This document shows, in pieces, positions 20,243-32,435 of a DNA stretch of 64,000 bases (positions are counted from its first letter, which is position 1; the number at the start of each line of letters is the position of its first letter). Below the pieces are notes generated by a model, which searched no databases, was not told the origin of the DNA, and saw only the letters and a list, made by a program, of their open reading frames with translations. This DNA comes from Talaromyces rugulosus (Eukaryota; Ascomycota; Eurotiomycetes; Eurotiales; Trichocomaceae): positions 3,968,001-4,032,000 of the forward strand of contig NC_049565.1 of assembly GCF_013368755.1 (NCBI RefSeq). The letters are read 5' to 3'. A program made the position numbers and the translations under genes.

Positions 20243-22114
20243 GGCTTCAGAGTTGTAACTTGATCTGCGCTAGTCAAAGCCTAGTAGGACGTTGTAGGTG
20301 GAACGGCGAGACAGTGAGGACAGTCAATCTCTGGGGATGGGGAGAAAAGAGGTGGGAGGGAGGGAAATTTTTCTCGGTAAATAAACGCCCCGTTTGTATC
20401 GGTGAGCAGATTGCAGGAAGTTGTTGGCGAGATGACAGTAGTCAGATATCAAGAGACTCTTCAAGTGTATAGAAAAAGAAGGCAGATAATATCAAGGGAA
20501 TCGGCTACGCATCACCCAGCGCGCTAGAAATAATATGAAGACGTTGAAGTCGACGGTCGCAGCGAAGAGAGAGAGAAGAGAAAATGGGGGATGGAAAGAG
20601 AAGATCATGGATGAAAAGAAAAGAGAGAGGAGAGGAGGAAAAACGATGGCAGGGCAGGCAGACAAGTCACGTGCGGTTCTACCACACAACCACAACTCCA
20701 GTGATTTTTCCTCAAGACAAACTGGGTCGAAAGCATTTATCTCTTCTGCTAGCTTTGACATATTTTTTCTAGGATCCCCTGGTAAAAGGTTGGCAGATTC
20801 AGGTTTGCTGCACTAGTCCTTTATCTTGATAAAAGGTGATATTTGAGACTAGCTAATATTCTCTCATATAAAATTGCAGGCCCTTATGCTGCAGTCTTTT
20901 ATATACATAGTAAAGACTAATAAAATAGTGCTGTTCCAAGAGCGACGAAATTACAGTCAGATACGTCCAAGGGGAGCTCATGATTTTATAGATAGAACAG
21001 CATGAAGTCATGGCTATCGACACGCACCATACCCAAAATGGAACGCTAAACTACATCGCTTAATTCGTTGTAATAATACTCCGTATTCACATGGCGAGCC
21101 TATAATTAGACCCAACACTTCTGAAAAAGGAAATTGACGAGTGTCAGACAAGCCCACTCCTAACCCCTGCATCGGCGTCAAAAACAAGTGCGGAGTCCGC
21201 CATTGAGCCCTGATATTACGTGTGATTCAGCGAATCCGCTCGTAGCGGCAGACCCAGCAGTGCCAAGCAGTGGGGGGACTTGGCAGATTCCACCTGGACT
21301 TTAAGATCTGCTTGTTCTGTCGATCCCAACGGCCATACCGTATCACTACATACGTAATTCCTGAAGGGTAGAATGATAGCCCTGCCCAAACAACACATTC
21401 TTGCTCCGCTGGTATGCAGATTGTTTGTTGGTGCGACGGGCAGGCTTGCCGGCAGAAACAGACACAATAGGCGAGGCTAGCCCCTTGCGGCCTAGCGGCG
21501 AAGTTAATCGGGCACAGTGCTGAGAAGGCCTCAGGCGATTGGCGAGCCCGGGTGGCCAGGCGCCCCACCGGCATCGAGACTTGTTTAACCACCAACTCCT
21601 GTTTGACCCTTTTTGCAAGCGGGAAAAAATCAGAAATGCCGCTCTGGGGAATCTTAGCGGGTGGCCCTTTTGGGCCGCTGAATCGCAGCCAATAGAGCGC
21701 CTGCCGTCGGGGAGTCACAGTGGAGCCGCATGGGTCGCAGAACCTTGTTTCATCCCTGTTATGGCTGTGCAAGATCCACTCTAGCCCCGATGCGGCATTC
21801 AATCACGCTGCCGTGGCCCAAACGGGACGGTCTAGACGCCAGGGATTGGCCCAGATACGAAGTGGAGCCCCCGCCAGGGCCAAAAGGGGCAGAGCCTCAG
21901 CCTTCAGGCACTCAGCCCCAAACTTTTTCTATCCTCGTTGGTCGCGCGGGCCCTTTCCTCTCCTCTCTCACTCTCACTCTCGCTCCCTTCCTGTCTTCTT
22001 CTTCTCTTCTCTTCCCTTCATCACCCATCGTCCATCGTCAAATATATAATCAATCAATAACTTTACACTCCTTCTCGCCTGATCGTGCGCCATGCTCATC
22101 GTCTCTCGCCCATA
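20243..22114. other. Divergent promoter region, 1.9 kb
   Basis: Lies between the caspase-like gene (-) and the LtaS-like gene (+). The left part is purine-rich (AGAGAGAAGAG near 20565-20640) and has an ATACTCCGTATT box near 21078. The right part (21200-21950) is GC-rich with long open frames on both strands that lack protein-like composition. A pyrimidine-rich CTCTCACTCTC tract near 21960-22020 lies just upstream of the + gene, typical of strong fungal promoters. Confidence 0.5.
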
Positions 22115-24874
22115 ATGCACCTGCTCCCTCGCTTGCATCTGCGGCCGTTCCTGCTCTCGCTCATTATTGTCTCCAGCGTAGCGGCCAAAATCATCCATCT
22201 TTTACAACATATACGCACTCTTCCGCGCTCGTCATTCCTTTTATACCTCCCCACCTTCTTTCTCTTCGATTTTCTTGTCGTGGTGGTTGCGTGGGCCTTG
22301 TTGCAAAAGACTCTAGGCATTGGGAATGTCGTGGGACTAGCCATTGTTGCTCTTGTTGCGTATGTACCCACCCCTCTACTGCATGTTGATTGATTGACTG
22401 ACTGGTCGACTGTTTCTCTCTAGCATTGTTGACCTAAGCGCTGCATCCTCCCAGCTGGGCTTCTTTTACGTCACCGGTGCCGAAGTACGATGGGGGGCCG
22501 CTACAAGTGTTGCTGCTGATTCCGGTGGACTCAAACTGCTGCTGAGTGGTTTGGTCCCTGTCGTTGCTGTCGGCGCTGCCATTCTCGTCTTAGCCTCCAT
22601 CATCTCTCCTCTTGTTTGGCTGATCTTTGATTCCTGGTTTTCCTCCGTCGTCAATAGCGTGCTCACATTGCGATCGAGATGTTCCGGCGGCGAATCCGGC
22701 GGTCGCTACTTGCCCCTGTCAAACAACGAGCAGAAGCAACCGCATTCACGGAAGAGCATTGTGCTTTACGTCACAGTCGTCTTCTTCACTTGTCTGGCCT
22801 ATCTCCAAATCACGCGGCCGCCCGTGCCTTACGACCACATGTCTGGGACGATTCCTTTCACACTGTGGGAAGCTTTAAATCCCGCTGAAAAGGTCTGCCA
22901 GTCGACTGAGCAGCAGCCCTTTCCGCTTCCCGAATTGGTTAGTGAAGATTTGTGGGAACCGGCCTCCGGTCGTTACAAAGGCTGGAATCCTGGCCTGGTC
23001 AACAGTTCCTCCGAGTACGAGCAAATCTTCTCAAAGCCCAAGTGGGCGCCCGAGACATGGCCTGCCGGATTCGGGAGATGGGAGCTCCAGTCAAACGATA
23101 CACTTGATAATTCGTCTTATACCGAGTCGTTGGTACAATCCAAGTGCCCCGGACCTTTCAACATCCACAACACTTATGACCCTACTATCGATCCGATGCG
23201 TATCACCAACCTGGGTAGCGACATATTAGAACCGGTGCAAAAGGTATTGGCCGACCACAAGGTTTCGATCAAGCACGTTATCGTCATGGAAATGGAAAGC
23301 GCGCGAAAAGACATTTTTCCTTTCAAAATGGGCTCTCATCTTCACGAGATGATAGTCGATTACTACGGAACCACAGAGGACAGTAATATGGACGAGTTGA
23401 ATGCAAAATTGGCCGCCATGACGCCAATTGCCGAGCAAATCACCGGCGAATCTGGAAACTTTCCTAGTGAAGCTCGAGAGTCTGCTGAACGAAACCTGAC
23501 ATGGAAAGACCCTTCTGGTCCTGACATGGGCGGCATCAATGTCGTTGGTGCCGTCACCGGAAGCAGTCTGTCTTTCAAGAGTTTCCTAGGAAGCCACTGC
23601 GGCGTGGCTCCTCTTCCGGTGGATTTTATGTTTGAGAACCGCGCCGAAATCTACCAGCCCTGCATGATGCACATCCTCGACCTGTTCAATCAGCTCAAGG
23701 AGGAAAGGGGCGTAAAGGCCACCGACATGCGCAGCGCCAAGTGGAAGTCCATTTTCATGCAGTCCATTACCGGCGAATTTGACAACCAGAATCATCTAAA
23801 TGACCAAATGGGGTTCCAAAGCACGATTGTCAAAGAGAAGATTGATACAGGCAGGGCAAAATACTATCATGAAGACATGAAAGAAATCAATTACTTTGGG
23901 TACGTTCTCTCTCTCTCTATCTCTGCCTCTTGTCTCTGGTACTAATTAGAATAGATATCCCGAGATAGAAATTCTTCCATACTTGAATGATAGCATCCAC
24001 GAGGCCAAGGCCAATGGCGACCGGCTTTTCCTCTCGCATTTCACCAGCACCACGCATCACCCGTGGGGAACCCCTAGCGGATTCCCGACTGAGAACTATT
24101 GGTCAGGCGACCACCTGATCAACAAACACGAAGACAACAACAAGTTTCTTAATGCCGTGCGTTATGTCGACACTTGGCTCGGCACTGTTATGAAATTGCT
24201 CGAAGATACGGGGATCGCGAATGAGACGCTGGTGGTATTTGTCGGTGACCAGTAAGTTGTCCCCTATGCCTCTGCTTTGTTGGCACCTGCTTATTCGTTA
24301 CAGTGGACAAGCGTTCAAGGAAGATTCTCACATCACCGGCACATTTGAGAACGGACATATTAGCAACTTCCGCATTCCTCTCGTTTTCCGCCATCCCTTG
24401 TTGCCGCGCATCGATGTGGCAGCGAATGCAACCTCTATTTCTATTCTCCCTACCATCTTGGATCTCTTGATCCACACCGACTCTTTAGACGCAGACGACA
24501 CAGAGGCCGCGTCGGACTTGATCCACGAGTACGAGGGCCAGTCTCTGATCCGGCCTTATAAAAACACACACAATGGCCGGGAGGCATGGAATATTGGCAT
24601 CATCAACACTGGCGGGACCATGTTGAGCGTCGCCTCTGCAGCCGTGCCCTACCGCCTCACCCTTCCCTTGACAGAGGAGCATACCTTTCTCTTTTCCGAC
24701 CTATCTAAAGACCCGAATGAAATCGACGTTATTGAAGACTGGGATTCGAATTCCCTGTACAGCCGCATCGAGAAAAAATACGGTGAAGAGGCTGCCCACT
24801 GGGCCGAAAAGGCTATCGACGTGGGACACTGGTGGGTCAACGAGAAAAAACGCATATGGAATTATCGCGAATAA
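22115..24874 (+). CDS. LtaS-like membrane sulfatase/alkaline-phosphatase-fold protein
   Basis: Exons 22115-22359, 22424-23899, 23955-24251 and 24304-24874 join in phase to give 862 aa. The first 250 residues carry several membrane helices, then a lumenal or extracellular catalytic domain. Within it are the strand-plus-acid motif (IVMEMESARKD), a GAVTGSSLSFKSFLGSHCG segment where related enzymes hold the nucleophile, and the metal-binding GDHGQAF created exactly at the third splice junction. This resembles LTA-synthase/phosphoglycerol-transferase members of the sulfatase superfamily found widely in fungi. The ATG at 22115 is the first in frame after an upstream stop. Likely role: hydrolysis or transfer of a phosphate or sulfate ester at a membrane; the true substrate is unknown. 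Fold assignment is firm, reaction is inference. Confidence 0.85.
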
Positions 24875-25343
24875 ATGAATAATTTATGGAGTTATGAGGG
24901 ATAAACTGTTTCAATTTTTTTTATTTTTTATTTTTGATCTTAAATTTTGTACAATAGAGCGAATCACCTTGTATATATTACATAGTGCATATAATACCCT
25001 GGAATCATCCAACAGAATGCATGTTTAGCCCCACTTCACTTGACAGTTTCTAGTACATGTTTTAATGAAAACATTAACCTCGACATCTAGAGTTAAACTC
25101 TCCCTAGGAATCCGCAAGTGCTATCTCAAGTTGTTTCGGGCATGGTCGCTGCATGAAATATTTGTCGACAACGACGTCACCAGAGTCAAAAGTTCTTTGT
25201 GTGTAAAGCGGGCGAGACCCTTGAACCTGAACCCCGCTCACGACGGCCATCCCAACCTCACCTCTGTCTTTTCGAGAAGACACACACCACCCACTCATAT
25301 CGAGACATGAACAAGCATCTCTAATAAGAATAAAAAACACAAA
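24875..25343. other. Intergenic region
   Basis: T-rich 3' end of the sulfatase-like gene followed by the short promoter of the prenyltransferase gene. No gene seen. Confidence 0.5.
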
Positions 25344-26548
25344 ATGGAAGGAAAATATTCCGAATCCCCCGAATGGACCGACGTCACACCCATCCCCCTC
25401 AATGATGGCACTGACGGTGGTCAAAACGCAACACCTCTCGCAGTCATCACGTATCAGCCAGTATACCTCGAAGCCACATCGTATCTGCGCGCTGTCATGG
25501 CAGCCAACGAGCTCTCGGAGCGCGCGCTGGCGTTGACGGAGGATGTTATTTCGATGAATCCGGCGCATTATACTGTTTGGTAGGTTTTTTTTTTTTTTTT
25601 TTTAAATATTGTTTACTGACAAGCGAGGAAATAGGTTGTATAGATCAAAGATTCTGTTTGCGCTGGAGAAAGATTTGAAAGAGGAGATTGCGTGGTTGAA
25701 TAAAGTGTCTTTGAAGTATCTGAAAAATTACCAGATATGGTGCGTCCATCTCCTTTCTTCCCTTCTTTCTTGACGGACCAGATTGGTTGATTGGAGAATA
25801 AAAAATATGCAGGCATCATCGCCAACTCCTCCTATCCTCACGCACTGCATTCCCATCTCTTCCCGCCGGCGAGCTGGACTTTCTCATGAAAATGTTCACC
25901 GAAGACTCGAAAAACTACCATGTCTGGACGTACCGCCAATGGCTCGTCCGCCGCTTCGACCTCTGGGACACCCCGCGAGAAATCAACGATGTCGATGCCC
26001 TTTTGTTGTCCGATGTGCGCAACAATTCGGCATGGAATCATCGATACATGCTACGCTTTGCGCCGCGTCAGGGGTTCGAGGCCGGTATGTGGAGTAGCAG
26101 CAGCAGTACTACTAACGCGCAAGAAAAGGGGAAGCTCAGTGTTGTAGATGAAGACCTCATCGACGCAGAACTCGACTACACTCAAGCCAAAATCCTGCTT
26201 GCTCCCGAGAACCGCAGTGCATGGCTGTATGCGCGTGGCGTGCTGCGTGCGGCTGATAGGCCGTTGAGCGAGTGGAAAGGGTTTGCGAGTCGGTTTATTA
26301 CGGAGGAGATTGGCTCTGATAATACTATCTATCATGTCAAGAGCAGTTTGGCGGTTGAGTGGTTGGCAGATGTGTTTGCGCAGGAAGCCCGGCAAGAAGA
26401 AAAAGAAGACTCGGAGAAAAAGAGACAAGAAAAAGTCGACGAGGCTGTTAGGTTGCTCACGCTGCTCAAGGTAAAGTACGATCCGGTGCGTGTTAATTAT
26501 TGGGATTACAGGATTAGGGAGATTAGGCAGCCGGTGTCTGCTGTATGA
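25344..26548 (+). CDS. RAM2: Farnesyltransferase/geranylgeranyltransferase-I alpha subunit
   Basis: Exons 25344-25579, 25635-25739 and 25813-26548 give 358 aa. The protein is built of prenyltransferase-alpha (PPTA) repeats: NPAHYTVW-LYR (across splice 1), NYQIW-HHRQ (across splice 2), YHVWTYRQWLVRRF, NSAWNHRYM and NRSAWLYARGVLR. Both introns split Trp codons of the repeats, which supports the model. It pairs with a beta subunit to attach farnesyl or geranylgeranyl to CaaX proteins such as Ras and Rho, in the cytosol. A charged Glu/Lys stretch (EEKEDSEKKRQEK) lies between the last repeats. Length is close to that of other fungal orthologues. The first intron contains a T tract of about 18 bases, a likely length-variable site. 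Confidence 0.93.
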
Positions 26549-26678
26549 TAGATAGTAGTCATGGTGTCGATTATTAATAAGCTCTGAAACATACTCAAAA
26601 CGCTGAACGAGAGAATCGTAAATAAAAGGCCGATCCAAATAAAAGAAAAAAAACTTGCTTCCAAGAAAAAATCAAAGA

Positions 26679-28086
26679 TCACAGCCACCCGTTGTCCAGC
26701 TTGTCCCTCCACTCCGATACCATCCCGTATGTGACGTTGCTTCCTCCGCACACCACAATGACCACGCGGCTTTCTGGAGTCAGATTGGGAATCAGCTGCT
26801 TGAGATGCGAGAGCTGCGGTGACACTGTAGCGTCATCCTCTTCATCAGATCCAAAGGCGCTGTCTATGAGCGAGGTCGAGGAGCCATCAAACCGGCCGGG
26901 TTTAGAGATATTGTCGTGTTCATCGCCATAATACCCTTCATCACTTAGCGGGGCTCGCTTTCTCTTGCTGCTCTTGGACTGATCTTTGAGTTGCTGTTGC
27001 TGCTTGAACCTATCGCCAATGGTAGCTTCAACACACACTCCACACGCCAACTCCACGAGCATACGCTCATCATCAGCTAGACGTAGACACCCCCTCGCCG
27101 CATCAGCGTCCGACAGAACAGCGCTGTGAATGGCGATCCCCGGGGGTGGCGTGATGCAGTACTCAAACGTCTTCTCCGAGACACGCACACAGGCTAGTGA
27201 TACGGCCATTGAGGTCACTGCGGGCAGTGTGACGAGTGCTTTTTGAGACATGGCGAGTGCCATAGACTGGGTTCCGTCGGTTTCGACGGCGAGGATGTGG
27301 ATGTCCTTGACATCTTCTTTTTGGGCTTGTCGTCGACGACGTCTTTCGATACCTTGGATTAAACCGTTCATCAGACCGCCGCCGCCAACGCTGCATACAA
27401 GCGCATCAACAGGTAATGCCGACTCCTCGTCGTTTCCCGGCGGGAGTTGATAAGCCAACTCATCAACAATGGAACTATTTCCCTGCCAGATCGCCTCGTG
27501 ATCAAAAGGGTGCAATGCAATCTTGACAACATCTTCGCCACTACCAGGGGTATTCTCCTTCATAACCGCGTTCTTCATATACACTCCAGCCTCGGCGATG
27601 GTATCCCCGTGTTGAATCACCTGCGTGGCGCCCGCGGCATGCAGCTTGTCAACCATGAGACGCGACGCGGTCATGGGCAGCACGACAGAGCATGGATAAT
27701 CAAGCGAGCGAGCCGCGCAGACGGCGGCCAGTCCGGCGTTGCCGCCAGAGTTGATGTAGAAATGCAGGTCTCGGTTGGCGTTGGCTGGGTCGTTGATGTG
27801 GTGCAGGATGAGGCTTCCCATAGCTCTATAATTTGGGTTAGTCACTGTCACTATCTATTGCTGTTGATTTGTTATATTATAGGAGGCCTGCGCACCTTGA
27901 TTTGAACGAACCGCCAGGCTGCAGGTTTTCGAGTTTGAGAAACACTCGACTATACATACGTCTATCAGATACGAAAAACAAGCCAACAAGTTTCAGCAAG
28001 ACTCACCATCCCGCGGCCCTGGATAAGACGGAAGACTCAACCAGGGGCGTTTCTATCCATGGTTTCTTTTGCTGTTTGCCAGCCAT
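26679..28086 (-). CDS. L-serine/threonine dehydratase (PLP, fold type II)
   Basis: Exons 28086-28007, 27949-27896 and 27825-26679 give 426 aa. The two short 5' exons supply what the large frame lacks: WIETPLVES and LENLQPGGSFKSR, which holds the Lys that binds pyridoxal phosphate. The third exon has the substrate loop SGGNAGLA and the phosphate-binding glycine loop CSVGGGGLMNG. The enzyme deaminates L-serine (and often threonine) to pyruvate or 2-oxobutyrate in the cytosol, as in CHA1 and mammalian SDS. A low-complexity insert (FKQQQQLKDQ to about DSAFGSDEEDDA, roughly 70 residues) sits before the final strand ending in VVCGGSNV; it is not part of the fold. Reading the gene from its internal Met at 27851 would lose the catalytic Lys. 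Confidence 0.9.
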
Positions 28087-29103
28087 CCTGACAATAGGGG
28101 CCTTTTTGTGTACTGATTCAGTGCTGAGAGGCAGGAACGAGGCGGTGTCCATGTTGAAGTGTGGACGATTTTATGAATATCGTTATGATCAGGCAAGAAA
28201 GGAGTAGGCAATCATAAATCTCTTTGAATTGTGTCTTGATATCAGACAGGGGTATTAATAATAGATAGGTATGTAGGGAGTAGAAGATAAAAGATGTTGA
28301 TATACTGAGAGTATAAAAAATACCCCGGGAATATCCTTTCTAATTAGTCTAAACCGGTACCCTACTTATTTGTCTCACCCCTTATCAACCAGAAAAAATA
28401 CCACTCATTATTTCATTATTCCGTCCCATCTTTGCCCCCAGTGTGACCCTTTCTCACCCTTTCTCATCATGGATTGCCCCGGGAAACTTAGGGTTTCACC
28501 AGCCGCCCAACGGGTTCTCCGCGGGAAGGGAAAAACCACATGTCTTATCAGACTGGTTTGGTTGCTTAGTTTTCCGTTGGCTTTTTTTTAAGTATTAAGG
28601 CGGAGAATTCTAGATCAAGTATGACACAAGAAAATCAAGGATGTGGATCCAATCATGTTGATTTTATAGGGTAATAGTTTTTGGCTGATGGTTTTTCCGG
28701 GGATAGCCGTGGCGAGAGGAACAAGTCATATTTTTGTCATTGTTTATGGCTTGTGTCATTGTTTTTTTGATTTGTTTTTTTATTAACAACTATTGATACA
28801 ATATTCGTACAAGGACAAAAAGATAAACAACTGATAAGAAAGTTGTAAGTTGTAACGTTGAGGTTATCAGCAGGGTTATTTTTCCCGATAAGGTCAATTC
28901 AGTCGGGGCCATCTAGATCTCACGGGTCACGATGATAAGACGGGCGTTATGTATGATCATTACCTGTTTTGAATCTCATCGGTAATATTTGTGTTATGCA
29001 AGAGAAAAAAAAACCCTCTCTTTCCTCGTGGTCGAGCCTCTTTTTCTCACTGGTACCGTGGCGGGGGGTTTTTGTCTCTCCTTTCATTTTGTTGTGGAAA
29101 GGA
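28087..29103. other. Intergenic region
   Basis: About 1 kb, AT-rich with homopolymer runs. No coding signal on either strand. Promoter of the serine dehydratase lies at its left end and the 3' end of the tRNA synthetase gene at its right end. Confidence 0.5.
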
Positions 29104-31099
29104 TCAATCCTCAACCAATAACGGCGGGAAAAAAAGCGTATTATTCTTCTCAATTCGTCTTGCATACTCCAAATCGGCCCCATAGGCTGCCGCCGCAAAG
29201 TCGCGCTTGGAAGGATCAACCCCGAAAAAATCCAGAATCTCGGCCGCCTTTGCCGGCATGGTCGGTTGGAGCAGGATGCTGATCATGCGGAGAGATTCGC
29301 AGACGTTGTAGATGCTGCGGTAGCCCTTGCTAGGGTCGACTTTTTTGTGTTCCCAGGGTTTGGTGTTGTGGAAGTATACTTGAGTCTAGCTAGAATATTA
29401 GCGATAATGAGCATTGAAAGGAGAAAAGAAAAGAAGACGGACTCGTTCGAGTAGCTCCATGATCCGACGCAGGGCCGCCTGGGGATCTAAATTGTCCATG
29501 TGCTGCTTAACTTCCCCCGGAACTGCTCGCAGAATCTCCTCCATAGTACGGTCCTCCTCGGTTGGCTCAGGCAACGTCCCGGCCTCCACCGCCTCAAAGT
29601 ACGGCCGCAAGTCCCAGTTCGTAACCCCCAAAACACGGCGCGCGAGATTGCCAAAGCCGTTTTTCAGGTGCTTCTTGTAGTATCGTGCGACTAGTTCATT
29701 CTCGTAGTCGGCGTCGTTGCGCAGGGGCCCGTGATACGTGAGAAAAAAGCGGATTGTGTCGACGCCGAATCGGTCAATGGCAAAGAACGGGTTCACTCCG
29801 TTTCCCGACGATTTGGACATTTTTTCCTGGTTCATGCGCCAGTGGCTGTGGACGAGCACGTTGCGGGGGACGGGCAAGTCAAGGGCCATGAGAAACGCCG
29901 GCCAGTACACGCAATGAAATCTGGTGTGCATTAGTATAAACCTTTCAATCCTTGACACAGCGACCTACCGCACAATGTCTTTCCCAACAACCTGGACGTT
30001 TGCCGGCCAAATAGAATCCTTTTCTTTTCCTGGTGTGAAAGGATACCCGGCTTTGGTTAGATAGTTGACCAGGGCATCTAGCCAGACATATATGGTCTGG
30101 GATTCATCACCTGGGACTCTGATGCCCCAGCTCAGCCGCTCCACAGGCCTTGATATCGAAAGATCCTGTAGTCCAGACTCGACCGATTTGACTATATTTT
30201 CCATGGCATTTTGGGGCTTTATAAGCTCCGGATTTTCTTTAAAATGCTGCAGAAGCCGGTCCCGGAATGCGGACAGCTTGAAATGATAGTTTGTTTCTGC
30301 TGACCATTCGACTTCTTTTCCCGTTTCAATCGAAACCTATCCAAAGTCAACAGTGACTCCTGGCATAAAAAGGGAGGCGAATCCTACCATGCGTTTCCTC
30401 CCCGTTGCAGGGTCAAGCGACGGCTGCACCTGCGACTGCGGATAAAAGGCCTCGTCGCTTATCGAGTACCATCCCTCATGTTTGGATGTGTATATATAGC
30501 CTCGATGCTGCAGCATTTCCCAAAAGTATCGCACCGCGTCCTTGTGTGCTGCATCGGTAGTCCGGCTGAAATGGTCGTGTTTGAGGTTGGCGGCTTTGGC
30601 GAGGTCCTTGAAGGTCTGGCAGTTCATGTCGCAAAACGCCTGTGTTTCCATGCCTGCAGCCTCGGCGGCTTGCTGTATCTTGATTCCATGCTCGTCAGTT
30701 CCCGTCAAAAGCTGCGCGTTGCTGTCGCCGACCAGCAGCTGCCATCTTTTCAGTATGTCCCCGAGGACCATCGTATACAAGTGACCGACATGGGGGGCTG
30801 GTATTTAATTAGCAAATAAACCCAACAGTTATTTACTCTTGGTGTGACTCACCAGAGTTCACGTAGAAAATAGGCGTTGTGACGTAAAACGGCTTTTTGG
30901 AATCAACAGCCTGTGTCGCATATGTCCGGCGTCGCAGCTGAGCAGAATATGAGCGACACGTAAACGGTAACCCTGAATTGAAATACGTCGAAGCCCTCGC
31001 AAAGGCCCCACGCGAACTTCGCATTGTCGCCATTGAACTCTCGAGTGCGCAAAGCGAAAGATGCTTGCTTGTTCCGGCGTTGGTTGCGGAGAAAAGCAT
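29104..31099 (-). CDS. MSM1: Mitochondrial methionyl-tRNA synthetase
   Basis: Exons 31099-30853, 30797-30388, 30336-29969, 29920-29443 and 29385-29104 give 594 aa. It charges mitochondrial tRNA-Met. Class I signatures are present: the HxGH-type motif APHVGHLY, formed at the first splice junction, LLTGTDEHG, and EKMSKSSGN. An Arg/Ser-rich N-terminus (MRSSRGAFARAS, CRSYSAQLRRRTYATQ) looks like a mitochondrial targeting peptide; translation might instead begin at the Met of MATMRSS. The C-terminal domain binds the anticodon (VCESLRMISILLQPTMP). The last intron uses an unusual GTCCGT donor with a good CTAAT branch site and CTAG acceptor. No zinc-knuckle insert is seen, as expected for the mitochondrial form. 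Confidence 0.93.
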
Positions 31100-31281
31100 C
31101 AACCCCCGAGGTGGTGGTCCAAGCTCCCGAGTCTTTTCTCAGCGCTTTGGAACTTTTTAAGGGTTTCACCCCACCGTAGTAGTACTTTCAACTCACTCTC
31201 GAGTCTCAACACCGCAAGATCCTCTAGCCACGCTTGACTAGCCAAAGAATTTGAACAAAAAAACTACTGCCAACCGACATC

Positions 31282-31806
31282 ATGGCAAGACCCTCGGCTG
31301 ACATACTAACCAAGGTGTCCACCGAAGGTACGTTTTTTCCATCTCGTACCGAGAGAACAGACAAGCTAACAACAGCCTCAGGTGCAACCGACTTTGTACA
31401 AGCCTACCACGCTGCCCTCTCATGGAACAAAAACTCCATCGCCAAATTTTACCACGCAACGCCAACCAATATTCTGTTCAACGGAAACGTCATTGCGGAC
31501 GGCGCCGCCGTCGAGGAGATTTTCACAAACCAACTACCGTCAGCTCGCTATGAGATACAATCTGTGGACTGCCAAATCATCAATAAATCCTACCCTGTTA
31601 CAACACCTGCTGAGACCAGCTCCAAATCAGCCACCAAGAATATTTCGATTCTGGTGGTCGTCAGTGGATATGTGCAATACGGTGAAAAGGATGCGCCGCA
31701 ACATGGGTTCAGTGAGACGTTTGTCTTGATACCGAATACGGAAGGAAAGGAGAAAAACAAGCGGGACTGGGTGATTCAAAGCCAGAATTTCCGACTGGTG
31801 GTTTGA
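31282..31806 (+). CDS. NTF2-like mRNA export factor (NXT1/p15 type)
   Basis: Exons 31282-31327 and 31382-31806 give 156 aa; the intron has a GTACGT donor and a GCTAAC branch site. The sequence fits a single NTF2 fold: ATDFVQAYHAALSW helix, FYHATPTNILFNGN, GAAVEEIFTNQLP and YEIQSVDCQII strand, ending in WVIQSQNFRLVV, the typical last strand of NTF2/NXT proteins. NXT proteins pair with Mex67/NXF1 to move mRNA through the nuclear pore. A 15-residue Ser/Thr/Lys insert (TTPAETSSKSATKN) before the central strand separates it from classical NTF2, which is about 125 aa. Exact partner is inferred from family only. Confidence 0.85.
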   Translation: MARPSADILTKVSTEGTFFPSRTERTDKLTTASGATDFVQAYHAALSWNKNSIAKFYHATPTNILFNGNVIADGAAVEEIFTNQLPSARYEIQSVDCQIINKSYPVTTPAETSSKSATKNISILVVVSGYVQYGEKDAPQHGFSETFVLIPNTEGKEKNKRDWVIQSQNFRLVV

Positions 31807-31955
31807 TTATTCTACAGGAGGAGTTGAACAGCGACAATCTTTATTCATTGGCCTGAACTCGGAGAGAAACACCCAGCATATACAACATCATTAAACACGC
31901 CACGAACAATTATTACTAGCCAGTATGGCCAGTCGCCTAATACCAGCAACCAATC

Positions 31956-32435
31956 TTACGCGCTCCGGGTCGGCCGCAAGTTCGCTTTAACACGCTCCAC
32001 AAGTTCTTCACGCGACATTGTGTCCGCCGGCAAAAGGCCTCTCTGCAACAAAATTAGTCGAATGAACAAAAATTCATCAGGCACATAAGTATTACCGCTC
32101 GGAGCCACCTCCTTAGTTCTTCAGTTGTCCACTCGGCCGGGTCTAAGCAAGGTTAGGCACGTTCATGATGGGAACAGCGGTTTTTCGATTATTTACCTCC
32201 TTTGGGGTCTGCCTCTGCGGGAAACATTTCACCACCCCATATTGACCAAGCGGAGACGGCTGTGACGATGCCAGCGAAGCCTGTTTGATATTAAATACTT
32301 GGACTTTTGGTTAGTTGGAAAAGGTGCTTACCCAGGAAGAGATTCTATGCAGCATTAGCTTAGTTGATATATAGCGGATTGGGAATAAAGAGTGTGTACC
32401 TTGGAGTTTAGCGCCTTGTCCAGAGAAGTCGGCAT
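31956..32435 (-). CDS. Small single-pass membrane protein with HeH/SAP-like tail (88 aa)
   Basis: Found only by splicing. Exons 32435-32400, 32344-32332, 32280-32197, 32142-32096 and 32042-31956 join in phase. The second exon is 13 nt (encodes Asn-Leu-Phe-Leu plus one base). Residues about 13-32 form a membrane helix (NLFLGFAGIVTAVSAWSIWG). The C-terminal half, EWTTEELRRWLRARGLLP followed by MSREELVERVKANL, has the helix-extended-loop-helix shape of SAP/Ish1-type domains. This looks like a conserved small fungal protein of a mitochondrial or ER/nuclear membrane; its job is not known to me. It shares a 278-base divergent promoter with rpl38. Confidence 0.8.
32332..32344 (-). other. 13-nt micro-exon
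   Basis: Flanked upstream by an intron ending GCATAG and downstream by a GTAAGC donor. Without it the membrane helix and frame are lost, so the whole gene is easily missed by automatic callers. Confidence 0.75.

Noticed and set aside
21227..21802. 191-codon - strand frame in the GC-rich promoter region
   Set aside because: No family signal, odd Cys/Pro/Arg mix, and equally long frames exist on the other strand; GC-rich DNA gives chance open frames.
21730..22389. 219-codon + strand frame over the start of the LtaS-like gene
   Set aside because: Overlaps the true first exon in another frame and is Ser/Pro low complexity from pyrimidine-rich leader DNA.
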